A stretch of DNA of 64,000 nt from Hathewaya histolytica (GCF_901482605.1 NZ_LR590481.1:1426001-1490000), one strand, 5' to 3'; positions 51,888 through 59,699 are shown, numbered from the stretch's first letter. Made by a program: numbers and translations. Notes: a model not told the origin generated them from the letters alone.

Positions 51888-52691
51888 CTAATTACAATAA
51901 ATTTCTCTTTCAACTTCCTGCTCTATGATTGGTAATATTTCACGTTCTTTAAGTAAGTTATATAAAAACAATCTCCCCTTTTGAGTCCACTTGGTATTCA
52001 TAGTTATATCTGGTGTTCCATCACTTCTAACAATGTCTATTGTTTCAGAATGTGTATATCCTTTACTGTGATACCTACTATATAAGAGCCATTGTCCACT
52101 TTGCTTATATTGAATCTTTAAATCATGAAGCAACTTATTCATTCCTTGAGCACTCATGCCATAATCTTTAGCTATTTGAGTTGTTGAAACCAAACCTTTA
52201 TTTTTAAGTATTCTGTCTGTATAATCTGCTTTTGGTTTTAACTCTCCTATTAACTGCTCTTTCTGCTTATTCTGTAATTCAAGCATTTTATTTTTAGCCT
52301 TTTCTTCTTTTAATTTTGTAGCAACTTGTATTAATAGGTCTGGATTATCTAACAATTCATCTTTTGCATACATTCCATGTTTTCTTATGGATGGTAGTAC
52401 ATCTGATGTAACCCATCTTTTAAATTTCTTGGCACTTGGTAATTTAGAACTTAGTACCAAACTGTACAATCCACTTTCATTTATAATTGTCATATTTCTA
52501 CTTTGACCTGCCCCGTCAATTTTACGGGTTAGCTTATCTTCACCATCTACATGATTTCTTAATGATTGGTCTGTATCTTTATAACCTAGGCACTCAGCCA
52601 CATCTTTCCCTACAAACCAAGATTCGTTTTCAATTGTTAAAGTTCTTACTGCTCCAAACTGTTCGTTTTTAAAAACTTTTAAGTTATTCAT
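51888..52691 (-). CDS. ant: Phage antirepressor (BRO-N / KilA-C)
   Basis: The 267-residue protein has a BRO-N domain at the start (VFKNEQFGAVRTLTIENESW, FVGKDVAECLGYKDTDQSLR, SGLYSLVLSSKLPSAKKFKRW, residues 5-105). A coiled-coil middle (KEEKAKNKMLELQNKQKEQL) and KilA-C domain (TTQIAKDYGMSAQGMNKLLHDL, about 165-255) follow. Such antirepressors bind and inactivate phage repressors to trigger lytic growth. It lies early after cro and two small genes. It is followed by 186 bases (51702-51887) with no clear gene but a palindrome CCCTTTTAAAAGGG at 51840-51853. Confidence 0.88.
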   Translation of the reverse strand: MNNLKVFKNEQFGAVRTLTIENESWFVGKDVAECLGYKDTDQSLRNHVDGEDKLTRKIDGAGQSRNMTIINESGLYSLVLSSKLPSAKKFKRWVTSDVLPSIRKHGMYAKDELLDNPDLLIQVATKLKEEKAKNKMLELQNKQKEQLIGELKPKADYTDRILKNKGLVSTTQIAKDYGMSAQGMNKLLHDLKIQYKQSGQWLLYSRYHSKGYTHSETIDIVRSDGTPDITMNTKWTQKGRLFLYNLLKEREILPIIEQEVEREIYCN

Positions 52692-52742
52692 TTAATGCCT
52701 CCTTGTATTTATTTCTCTATTGTTTCATTCCACAGCTTACCC

Positions 52743-52847
52743 TTATCCTTTAACTATTTTGTTAAATCTTTTAACACCTTCCCAAGTTGGGTTAATGTTT
52801 AATTTCTTACAAACCACTAAATAAACTTTAAAAACTCTGTAATTCAT
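52743..52847 (-). CDS. Small basic protein (34 residues) in early operon
   Basis: MNYRVFKVYLVVCKKLNINP, then TWEGVKRFNKIVKG. The SD GGGGG is provided by the end of the upstream small gene (stop 52852), leaving 4 bases between frames. It resembles the short basic peptides seen after Cro-like genes in clostridial phages. Function unknown. Confidence 0.5.
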   Translation of the reverse strand: MNYRVFKVYLVVCKKLNINPTWEGVKRFNKIVKG

Positions 52848-52851
52848 AACT

Positions 52852-53010
52852 TTACCCCCTATCTTTTTTAGCCTTTTCACTTATTAGATTTTTATTATCT
52901 GCTGTGGTTTTATCTTGCATACTTAAAATTAAATTAAAAGCTTCTTCTATCTTCTTCTTATTTAAAACATATTCTTTTTTAACTAAATAACAATCAGTTT
53001 TATATCCCAT
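52852..53010 (-). CDS. Small helical protein (52 residues) after cro
   Basis: MGYKTDCYLVKKEYVLNKKK followed by a basic helical region. SD AAAGGTGAG before the ATG. It is the first gene downstream of cro; a palindromic operator (53025-53039) lies directly before it. Possibly a regulatory or excisionase-like protein, but no HTH is evident. Confidence 0.55.
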   Translation of the reverse strand: MGYKTDCYLVKKEYVLNKKKIEEAFNLILSMQDKTTADNKNLISEKAKKDRG

Positions 53011-53024
53011 TTTCTCACCTTTCT

Positions 53025-53039
53025 TACGCACTATGCGTA
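53025..53039. promoter_or_regulatory. Repressor/Cro operator downstream of cro
   Basis: Perfect palindrome TACGC-ACTAT-GCGTA, the same architecture as the sites in the repressor-cro intergenic region. It lies between the cro stop and the start of the next early gene. Confidence 0.72.
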
Positions 53040-53041
53040 AT

Positions 53042-53248
53042 TTAATTTAAAAAAATTTTATCTAATGACATATTAAGTTCCTTAACAATCAAGGCTAACG
53101 TACCTATACTAGGATTCTTCCTACCCGCTTCTATATCGCATATAAAAGAAGTACTCATGCCAATATTACTAGCTAATTCAGTTTGAGTTATACCACTTTC
53201 CATTCGTGTTTCTTTAATTGCTTTTCTAAGTTTCTCTTCTATATTCAT
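53042..53248 (-). CDS. Cro-like XRE-family repressor
   Basis: The 68-residue protein is a single HTH (KETRMESGITQTELASNIGM, TSFICDIEAGRKNPSI) without extra domain, transcribed divergently from the CI-like gene. It should repress the lysogenic promoter and allow lytic growth. Its promoter TTGATT-17-TATAAT (53283-53311) has an operator in the spacer. Same-site recognition by both repressors is expected since their HTHs share SFICDIEAGRKNPSI-like sequence. Confidence 0.82.
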   Translation of the reverse strand: MNIEEKLRKAIKETRMESGITQTELASNIGMSTSFICDIEAGRKNPSIGTLALIVKELNMSLDKIFLN

Positions 53249-53266
53249 ATTATCCGCCTCCCTAAT

Positions 53267-53311
53267 TACGCTTGATGAGTAAATTATATTACGCTATATG
53301 AGTATAATCAA
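53267..53311 (-). promoter_or_regulatory. cro/early promoter with two operators
   Basis: Minus strand: TTGATT (53306-53311), 17-base spacer, TATAAT (53283-53288). Operator TACGC-TATAT-GAGTA at 53290-53304 fills the spacer and a second, TACGC-TTGAT-GAGTA, is at 53267-53281 over the transcription start. Binding at either would block early transcription. Confidence 0.78.
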
Positions 53312-53332
53312 CATTGGTTTTATTTCAAAATT

Positions 53333-53424
53333 TACGCTTTAAGCCTAAATTAGAAGAATACTAAAGATATTCTTACTCAATCAGCGTATTTCTGTATTTT
53401 TCTATGTTTTTCGTTTTAAGCGTA
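53333..53424. promoter_or_regulatory. Further operators between the two promoters
   Basis: TACTC-AATCA-GCGTA at 53374-53388 is a full inverted match to the TACGC-N5-GAGTA operator. Half matches occur at 53333-53347 (TACGC-TTTAA-GCCTA) and 53410-53424 (ending GCGTA). Confidence 0.65.
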
Positions 53425-53426
53425 TA

Positions 53427-53455
53427 TTTACACTATTAGCGTAATGTATTATACT
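53427..53455 (+). promoter_or_regulatory. Repressor promoter with operator in spacer
   Basis: Plus strand: TTTACA (53427-53432), 17 bases, TATACT (53450-53455). Operator TACAC-TATTA-GCGTA at 53429-53443 overlaps the -35 and spacer. The -10 lies about 28 bases before the repressor ATG. Confidence 0.75.
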
Positions 53456-53482
53456 GTAATATATAGAAAGGATGTTGAGAGA

Positions 53483-53881
53483 ATGAACTTAAGTATAGGA
53501 AAAAAGTTAAAGGGTCTTAGAAATTCTAAAGGATATACTTTAAAAAAATTATCAGACTTATCTGGAATATCAGTGTCTTTTATCTCCGACATAGAAAATG
53601 GTAGAAGAAATCCCAGTATTGAAAACCTTCAAAAAATTTGTAACGCTCTATCAGTTGATATAAGTTATTTTTTTGATGATGTAAACAGAAATTGCTCCGA
53701 AGAACATAAAATTAATAAGAATGAAAATGCTCAATATAATGAGTTCATAAAAAGCGCAGGAGAATTTTTTATGAATGATGGAGTAGCCGAAGAAGATAAG
53801 GAAAAAATATTCAAAGATATAACAGAATTGTTTTGGAAATCAAAAGAAATTAACAAGAAAAAGTATACTAAGAAAAAATAA
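53483..53881 (+). CDS. CI-like repressor (XRE family)
   Basis: The 132-residue protein has an N-terminal HTH (LSIGKKLKGLRNSKGYTLKK, then SGISVSFISDIENGRRNPSI) and a C-terminal acidic helical region. There is no RecA-dependent peptidase domain, consistent with ImmA-type protease control from the next gene. I start at ATG 53483 with AAAGG upstream; the earlier in-frame ATG at 53444 lies within the promoter. It should maintain lysogeny by occupying the operators described above. Confidence 0.85.
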   Translation: MNLSIGKKLKGLRNSKGYTLKKLSDLSGISVSFISDIENGRRNPSIENLQKICNALSVDISYFFDDVNRNCSEEHKINKNENAQYNEFIKSAGEFFMNDGVAEEDKEKIFKDITELFWKSKEINKKKYTKKK

Positions 53882-53896
53882 GGGGCTGGGGATATG

Positions 53897-54337
53897 ATGA
53901 ATATACGTGTTAGAGTAAAACATTTAGTTCAAAAATATGATACCCGGAACCCCTATAAATTAGCAAAATATTTAGGTATAAATATAGAGTATAAAAAGTA
54001 CTCTGATTCTACAAAAGGATATTTTTTAAAAATCCTAAGAAATAAATTTATAATTATTAATGATAATCTTTCTGAACATGAAAAAGAAATAGTTTTAGCT
54101 CATGAATTAGGACATGCCATACTGCACCATAATAAAGATATACGATTTATAAGAGAATTTACATTATTTCCAACTGGTTGCTATGAAAATGAAGCTAACA
54201 AGTTTGCTGCAGAATTATTAATAGATGACAATGATTTGGATGAATACTCTATAGAAAATATGAGTATAGACCAACTGGCTTGTTATTTTTCTGTTCCTAA
54301 GGAACTTGTAAAGTACAAATTCGATAAATTTTTTTAA
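53897..54337 (+). CDS. immA: ImmA/IrrE-family metallopeptidase
   Basis: The 146-residue protein has the HELGHAILHH zinc site near residue 70 (within VLAHELGHAIL) and a downstream Glu in ENEANKFAAELL. In ICEBs1 and related phages ImmA degrades the repressor after a signal, de-repressing the element. The gene follows the repressor directly (about 15 bases). I use the second ATG (53897) because the first abuts the GGGG SD. Confidence 0.88.
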   Translation: MNIRVRVKHLVQKYDTRNPYKLAKYLGINIEYKKYSDSTKGYFLKILRNKFIIINDNLSEHEKEIVLAHELGHAILHHNKDIRFIREFTLFPTGCYENEANKFAAELLIDDNDLDEYSIENMSIDQLACYFSVPKELVKYKFDKFF

Positions 54338-54345
54338 TCTTAAAT

Positions 54346-54359
54346 CGAACATAAGTTCG
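54346..54359. promoter_or_regulatory. LexA-type SOS box upstream of integrase
   Basis: CGAAC-ATAA-GTTCG is a 14-bp near-perfect match to the Gram-positive LexA box CGAACATATGTTCG (one changed base). It lies between the immA stop and the integrase SD (54361-54368), so LexA would sit directly on the start of the integrase message. Confidence 0.75.
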
Positions 54360-54375
54360 TGAAAGGAGTAATTAA

Positions 54376-55944
54376 ATGATAGCTATATATTGTAGAGTAT
54401 CTACAGACGACCAGCAAGAGCGTGGAACTATAGAAAATCAGATAGAGTTTTCACAAAAATATTGTGATTTACATGAATTATCTATTTTTAAGATATATAA
54501 AGAGGATGGAGTTTCTGGAACTATAGCTTTAGAAGATAGGCCTGTAGGTAAACAGTTATTAAAAGATGCTAAAAATAAAAAATTTGATACGTTGTTATTA
54601 TATAAATTAGATCGCTTAGGTAGATCTGCTCGTATAACACTAAATTCCATACATACGTTAGAAGAATTAAATGTGCAAATTAAGTCTATGACTGAACCCT
54701 TTGACACTTCTTCACCTTCTGGTCGTTTTATGATAACTATGCTAGCTGGAGTCGCTGATTTAGAACGTTCTACTATTTTAGAACGTATGCAACTTGGTAC
54801 AAATAGAGCAGCTAAAGAAGGTAAATGGCTTGGTGGAATAGTTCCTTATGGTTACTATGTAGATGATGATAAATACTTACAGATAAACAATGACATTATA
54901 CCTGGTTTAAATTTAAGTGAAGCTGATATAATAAAGTTAATATTTAATCTTACAGTTGAAAAACATTATAGTACCATTAAGGTATGTGATTATCTTAATG
55001 CTATGAATATACCTACTAGTTATGAAAAGGATAATAGAAAAATATCTAAAGGTAAAAGAAAAGTAAATACTGCTGGTGTATGGAGACCAGGAAATGTTTT
55101 AAGAATGCTACGTAACACTACTTATAAAGGTATTCATAGTTATGGAAAAAGGTCTACTAAAAAAAGAGATCTAATAACTAGAGAAGTTCCATCTATAGTA
55201 GATATAGAAACATGGGAAAAAGCACAACAAGTAATTGAAGATAATAAAATAGAAGCTAATAGGAATCATAAGAGAGATTATTTATTAAAAGGACTTATAA
55301 AATGTGCCTTATGCGCTAGAACTTACGTTGGAACTACTCATGGTGAAAGAGGATATTACGTATGTAATGGCAAGATAAGTTATAGAGGAAAATGTAAAGC
55401 TAAAAATGTAAGTACTAAATATATAGAATCTATTGTTTGGAATGACATAACTAGCTTTATCAATAATCCAGGAGAAACGATAGAAATTTTAAAAAGAAAT
55501 TTAAAAAGTAAGCATGATGGTAGAGTTGATTTACTTAAACAAAAAGAACTTTTAGATAATCATATGCGTGATAAACAAAATGAAAAACAATCCATATTAG
55601 ATTTATTTAGGAAAGGTATCATAAATCATGATGATTTAGAGCTACAGATGAATAAAATCAATGCAGAGTACAATAACATTAAAAATAATTTAGACACTCT
55701 TATAATTGAATTAGAAGCATTAAATGACATTGAGGATTATACTAAAGTTGAAGAAATGTTAGTAGAAATGAAAATTAAGATAAGTAATCCTAATATATCT
55801 TTTGAAGATAAAAGAAAAATAATAAAAGTGCTGGTAGACAAAATATTAGTAGATACAGTAGAAGAAAATAACTCCAAAAAAGCTGTATTAAATATAACGT
55901 ACTCATTTGTACAAGTAGAAAAGCACACGGTCAAGGATTCATAG
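54376..55944 (+). CDS. int: Large serine integrase (site-specific recombinase)
   Basis: The 522-residue enzyme has the catalytic domain with Ser9 in YCRVSTDDQ and LDRLGRSARIT near residues 75-85, then the recombinase domain (VPYGYYVDDDKY, near 155-280). A zinc ribbon with CALCARTYVGT and YYVCNGK, CKAKN (near 312-345) and a coiled-coil region (380-450) follow. It inserts and, with a directionality factor, excises the prophage. The SD is GAAAGGAG. Its last three residues (Lys-Asp-Ser) and stop are host comM sequence to the right of the att core at 55932-55933; in the circular phage residue 519 would be followed by the HTH frame from 16092 onward. Confidence 0.95.
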   Translation: MIAIYCRVSTDDQQERGTIENQIEFSQKYCDLHELSIFKIYKEDGVSGTIALEDRPVGKQLLKDAKNKKFDTLLLYKLDRLGRSARITLNSIHTLEELNVQIKSMTEPFDTSSPSGRFMITMLAGVADLERSTILERMQLGTNRAAKEGKWLGGIVPYGYYVDDDKYLQINNDIIPGLNLSEADIIKLIFNLTVEKHYSTIKVCDYLNAMNIPTSYEKDNRKISKGKRKVNTAGVWRPGNVLRMLRNTTYKGIHSYGKRSTKKRDLITREVPSIVDIETWEKAQQVIEDNKIEANRNHKRDYLLKGLIKCALCARTYVGTTHGERGYYVCNGKISYRGKCKAKNVSTKYIESIVWNDITSFINNPGETIEILKRNLKSKHDGRVDLLKQKELLDNHMRDKQNEKQSILDLFRKGIINHDDLELQMNKINAEYNNIKNNLDTLIIELEALNDIEDYTKVEEMLVEMKIKISNPNISFEDKRKIIKVLVDKILVDTVEENNSKKAVLNITYSFVQVEKHTVKDS

Positions 55945-55957
55945 AAGATATAAGAGT
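55908..55957. other. Right attachment junction (prophage / host comM), crossover CA at 55932-55933
   Basis: Prophage sequence ends at 55931 and comM sequence resumes at 55934. The arm AAGTAG (55913-55918) is 13 bases from the CA core and inverts to CTACTT at 16106-16111. Joining 55931 with 16093 through CA gives the circular attP; joining 16090 with 55934 through CA gives attB. Confidence 0.88.
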
Positions 55958-56977
55958 GAAATCACAAGGGTATCTATATGTTCCTCGCATCCTAGTTATA
56001 TTTATATACTTTTCTTCTAAAGGTTCACGGAGAAGCTCTAAGGTATTCTTCTTAAACTCTAGAATTTCATCTAAAAATAATACCCCCCTATGAGCAAGGG
56101 ATATTTCTCCTGGAAGAAGTTTATGTCCTCCACCAATAAGGGCTGTATCAGTAATAGAGTGATGTGGACTTCTAAAAGGTGGTTCTAGACTAATACCTTC
56201 AGTTTTTATTTCCCCTATTATACTATAAATCTTAGCAACTTCTAGAGCTTCTTCATAATTCATATAGGGCAAGATACTTTTAAACGCCTTAGCTAACATA
56301 GATTTTCCTGAGCCACATGGTCCGTACAGAAGTATATTATGCCCTCCTGCTGCAGATATTTCTAATGCTCTCTTTGCACTTTCTTGTCCAAAGACATCCT
56401 TGAAATCTACCTCAACATTATTCTGAACTTCCTCCAGTTTAGAGGGTGTATAAGGGAGTATATCCCCATGCTCTAAAAAACCAATAACTTCTTTTAAACT
56501 TTTCATGGGATATATAGAAATATTCTTTACAAGTCCAGCTTCTTTTTCATTTCCAAAAGGTACTATGAAATTTTTTAATCCTTTTTCTTTAGCATTATAT
56601 ATTATAGGTAAGACACCTTTTATACTACTTAGTCCTCCATCTAAAGATAATTCACCTAATATTAAAGTATCATCTTTTAAATCAACACCTTTTATTTGAT
56701 TAGAACTCATTAATATTCCAATAGCTATACTAGCATCAAAAATACTACCTTCTTTTTTTAAGTCAGCTGGAGCTAGATTTACCGTTATTCTTCCTAATGG
56801 AAATTCGTAGCCTGAGTTTATTATAGCTGCCCTAACTCTCTCTTTAGACTCTTTAATAGAAGTATCTCCTAGCCCTACTATATTAAATGTAGGTAATCCT
56901 TTTGATATATCAACCTCTACCTTTACAGTCTCACCTATAATTCCCTTGAAGGTAGCACTATTTATAGTAGTGATCAT
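55934..56977 (-). pseudogene. comM: comM (yifB) 5' fragment, split by prophage
   Basis: Residues 1-348 of the ComM/YifB family: N-terminal lon-like domain (MITTINSATFKGIIGETVKV, FNIVGLGDTSIKESKERVRA) and AAA+ core with Walker A LYGPCGSGKSMLAKAF near 215 and Walker B GVLFLDEILEF near 298. It ends SSMNP, followed by a TGA created at the attachment core (55931-55933). ATG 56975-56977 is chosen because AGGAG is eight bases before. As transcribed from its own promoter the fragment may still be made, but it lacks sensor 2. The rest is at 15625-16090. Confidence 0.95.
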
Positions 56978-57107
56978 TTCCATCTCTCCTTTATATACAT
57001 ATATATTAGAATTATTGACTAAGTCTTTTTATTAAATACATCTAAATAGTTTAAAAACTTTATCATTGGGCATATTTATAGAAAAACTATGATTGGAGAT
57101 AATTTGA

Positions 57108-57470
57108 ATGAAAAATTTAAATAAAAAAATCGGTTTTTTTGGAGAATCTATAGCTAAAGATTATCTTATTAAAAAAGGATATATTATATTAGAAGAAAAC
57201 TTTATATGTATGAAAGGAGAAGTTGATATTATTACTAAAAAAAATAATATTATTTCCTTTGTAGAAGTTAAAACTAGAAATTTTGATAAGTTTGGCAAAC
57301 CACTAGAAGCAGTTGATTATTTTAAAAAAAAGAAAATAATCAATGTAGCTTTAGTATATATTCAAAAATATAATTTAAAAGATTATTTTTTTAAATTTGA
57401 TGTATTAGGAGTAACTATATCTAGGGATGATGTATTAATAAATTTTATAGAAGATGCTTTTAGATTATAA
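57108..57470 (+). CDS. yraN: YraN family (UPF0102) endonuclease-like protein
   Basis: The 120-residue protein has GFFGESIAKDYLIKKGYIIL near the N-terminus, then EVDIITKKNNIISFVEVKTR, the PD-(D/E)XK-type D...ExK core. The family is related to Holliday junction resolvases and is often next to rnhB and comM, as here. It is read divergently from comM. Biochemical role is not well established. Confidence 0.92.
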   Translation: MKNLNKKIGFFGESIAKDYLIKKGYIILEENFICMKGEVDIITKKNNIISFVEVKTRNFDKFGKPLEAVDYFKKKKIINVALVYIQKYNLKDYFFKFDVLGVTISRDDVLINFIEDAFRL

Positions 57471-57472
57471 AT

Positions 57473-57512
57473 AATAGAAAGCATCTTGATTAACTTCAAG
57501 ATGCTTTCTATT
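57473..57512. terminator. Bidirectional terminator between yraN and rnhB
   Basis: Perfect 17-bp stem at 57473-57489 / 57496-57512, loop TTAACT, with A/T-rich tails on both sides, serving both converging genes. Confidence 0.9.
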
Positions 57513-57520
57513 ATTTCACT

Positions 57521-58330
57521 CTAATATCCCAAACTAGATAAAAAGCTCGTTCTATGAATTTTGCAGAGGCCATACTCCTTTATGGCCTCTATATGATCCT
57601 TTGTTCCATATCCTACATTTTTATTAAATTTATACATAGGATATATTTCATGATATTCCTTCATCAAAGTATCCCTATACACTTTTGCAATTATAGATGC
57701 ACAAGCTATACTAGCACTTGTAGAATCACCTTTTATAATATGTTTATTTAAAGCACCATTCCAACCTTTAATTTTATATCCATCAGTTAAAATAAGATCT
57801 GGTTTAACTTTAAGTCCACCTAAGGCTTGTATAAATATTTCATTATTGCTTACTGCAATACCATTGCTATCTATTTCTGTATTGGAAACTTCAACTATAT
57901 TATAATCTATAGCAGATTTTTTTATTATGGAACTTAACTCTTCTCTTTTCTTTTCTTTTATTTTTTTAGAGTCATTTATATATGGTATAATTTTATGCAA
58001 ATCTAAAATTACAGCTGCCCCTACAATTGGACCTGCAAGTGGACCACGTCCTACTTCATCTACGCCGGCTATATATCTAACATTCTTAAAACTCCTATCA
58101 TAATCATAAAGTTTCTCTACTCTTTGCAGCTCTAATCTGAAATTTCTCTCGATATTTGTCAGCTTTTTATATATATTTTGAATTCCTTTTCTTTGGTCTC
58201 TTTTTAATATTAATAAAAATTCATTTAATTCATTATTATTGATATAGGTTTCTATATTATATTCGTATTTGGTAGAAAAATTTTTAACTTCATTCACGGG
58301 TAATTTGCTAATGTTTTTAAAATCTATCAT
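57521..58330 (-). CDS. rnhB: Ribonuclease HII
   Basis: RNase HII removes ribonucleotides and RNA primers from DNA. The 269-residue protein has an N-terminal extension of about 70 residues, common in clostridia. The core follows: YIAGVDEVGRGPLAGPIVGA near residue 87, NDSKKIKEKKRE, ITDGYKIKGW-like LTDGYKIKGWNGAL and CASIIAKVYRDTLM with GYGTKDHIEAIKEYGLCKIHR. The acidic catalytic Asp/Glu are present. It precedes ylqF. Confidence 0.94.
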   Translation of the reverse strand: MIDFKNISKLPVNEVKNFSTKYEYNIETYINNNELNEFLLILKRDQRKGIQNIYKKLTNIERNFRLELQRVEKLYDYDRSFKNVRYIAGVDEVGRGPLAGPIVGAAVILDLHKIIPYINDSKKIKEKKREELSSIIKKSAIDYNIVEVSNTEIDSNGIAVSNNEIFIQALGGLKVKPDLILTDGYKIKGWNGALNKHIIKGDSTSASIACASIIAKVYRDTLMKEYHEIYPMYKFNKNVGYGTKDHIEAIKEYGLCKIHRTSFLSSLGY

Positions 58331-58348
58331 TAATATTCACCTTATATT

Positions 58349-59191
58349 TTAAATTCTATCTAAAGATATACCACCTAGTTTTCCACCTCTAAATTCATCT
58401 AACAACATAATTGATACTCTATTATAATCTATTACTCCACCTGCCATAACACATCCACGTTTTTTAGCTATACTTTCCATAGTTTCTAGAGCATTAGGAT
58501 ACACACATTCTAGTTTATATCTTTTTATCAAGTTTTCTGTATAATCCACTTGAAGTTTTTCTACTAATTTTAATGCTAAATCCTCAATATCCATAATCTC
58601 ATCTTTTATAGCACCTGTAAAAGCAAGATGTAACGCTACTTCTTTATCCTGAAATTTAGGCCATAAAACTCCAGGCGTATCTAAAAGTTCTATACCATAT
58701 TTAGTTTTTATCCATTGATTACTTTTTGTAACTCCTGGCCTATCGCCGGTTTTAGCAATCTTATTTTTAGCCATTTTATTTATAAAAGATGACTTACCTA
58801 CATTAGGTATACCAACTACCATAGCTCGAGTTACAATGTTTTGTAAACCTTTCGATTTTAATCTATCATGTTTTTCTTTCAATAATTCATTCAAAGCTGG
58901 TTTTATAGCTCTTAAATTGTCTCCAGTAACACTATTACTTTTTAGTACTTTTATATTTCCTTTATTTAAATTGCTTATCCATTGATCCGTTATTTTATCT
59001 TCAGCAAGATCATATTTATTAAGTAAAATCAACCTTGGCTTATCTTTACATATGCTGTCTATGTCCGGATTCGCACTGGATTTTACTATTCTAGCATCTC
59101 TAATTTCTATAACAACATCTACCAACTTTAAATTTTCTATTAATCCTCTTTTAGCTTTCGCCATATGACCAGGATACCAATTTATCTCCAT
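58349..59191 (-). CDS. rbgA: Ribosome biogenesis GTPase RbgA (YlqF)
   Basis: RbgA acts in a late step of 50S assembly. The 280-residue protein has circularly permuted GTPase motifs: NKYDLAEDK (G4) near 63-71, then VVGIPNVGKSSFINKMA (G1) near 120-136, TGDRPGVTKS (G2) and LLDTPGVLWPK (G3). The C-terminal ANTAR-like domain follows. Start ATG 59189-59191 chosen as the one before INWYPGHMAKA; an upstream in-frame ATG adds six residues. It is grouped with rplS and rnhB as in other Firmicutes. Confidence 0.95.
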   Translation of the reverse strand: MEINWYPGHMAKAKRGLIENLKLVDVVIEIRDARIVKSSANPDIDSICKDKPRLILLNKYDLAEDKITDQWISNLNKGNIKVLKSNSVTGDNLRAIKPALNELLKEKHDRLKSKGLQNIVTRAMVVGIPNVGKSSFINKMAKNKIAKTGDRPGVTKSNQWIKTKYGIELLDTPGVLWPKFQDKEVALHLAFTGAIKDEIMDIEDLALKLVEKLQVDYTENLIKRYKLECVYPNALETMESIAKKRGCVMAGGVIDYNRVSIMLLDEFRGGKLGGISLDRI

Positions 59192-59224
59192 TAAATCACT
59201 ACCTTTCATATTAAAAACTATAAA

Positions 59225-59249
59225 AAAAGGGACTTTACAAGTCCCTTTT
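59225..59249 (-). terminator. Terminator after rplS
   Basis: 11-bp stem AAAAGGGACTT (59225-59235) / AAGTCCCTTTT (59239-59249), loop TAC, followed by T on the minus strand. It ends the rimM-trmD-rplS transcript. Confidence 0.88.
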
Positions 59250-59251
59250 AA

Positions 59252-59596
59252 TTATAATCTTTCTCTAACTTTAGCAGCTTTACCAACTCTATCTCTTAAG
59301 TAGAATAATTTAGCTCTTCTTACTCTACCTTTTCTTACAACTTCAACTTTGTGTATTACAGGTGAGTTTACTGGAAAAGTTTTTTCAACTCCACAGTTAT
59401 AAGCTACTCTTCTTACAGTGAAAGTTTCTCTTATTCCACCATTTTGTCTCTTAATAACTGTTCCTTCAAATATTTGGATTCTTTCTTTGTTTCCTTCTTT
59501 GATTTTGATATGAACTTTAACAGTGTCTCCAGCGTTGAACTCTGGTAAGTCAGTTCTTAATTGTTCAGCTTCGATTGATTTTATTATTTCTAACAT
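59252..59596 (-). CDS. rplS: 50S ribosomal protein L19
   Basis: L19 lies at the 30S-50S interface. The 114-residue protein has [54 protein letters not shown] and the basic [20 protein letters not shown] end. Typical length. A leader of about 100 bases before it contains no distinct gene. Confidence 0.98.
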   Translation of the reverse strand: MLEIIKSIEAEQLRTDLPEFNAGDTVKVHIKIKEGNKERIQIFEGTVIKRQNGGIRETFTVRRVAYNCGVEKTFPVNSPVIHKVEVVRKGRVRRAKLFYLRDRVGKAAKVRERL

Positions 59597-59699
59597 ATGT
59601 ACAACCTCCCGTAAAATATTAGATGTTCATAATCATACTATGTGACAGAGGACCATCCGGAATGCACAAAAATGATTTTATCATAATTATCATTTTTAA

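Larger units (their letters stand above)
16093..55931. mobile_element. Complete siphovirus-type prophage inserted in comM
   Basis: This is about 39.8 kb between the two halves of comM. It has all modules of a temperate tailed phage: serine integrase, CI/Cro-like switch, antirepressor, replication and recombination genes, small and large terminase, portal, scaffold and capsid. Tail tube, frameshifted tail chaperones, tape measure, fibre, holin, endolysin and left-end accessory cargo follow. All structural genes I examined are open and of family-typical length, so the element may be inducible. There is no transposase. The gene order terS-terL-portal-minor capsid-scaffold-MCP-tail-lysis is typical of Firmicute siphoviruses. 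Confidence 0.95.
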
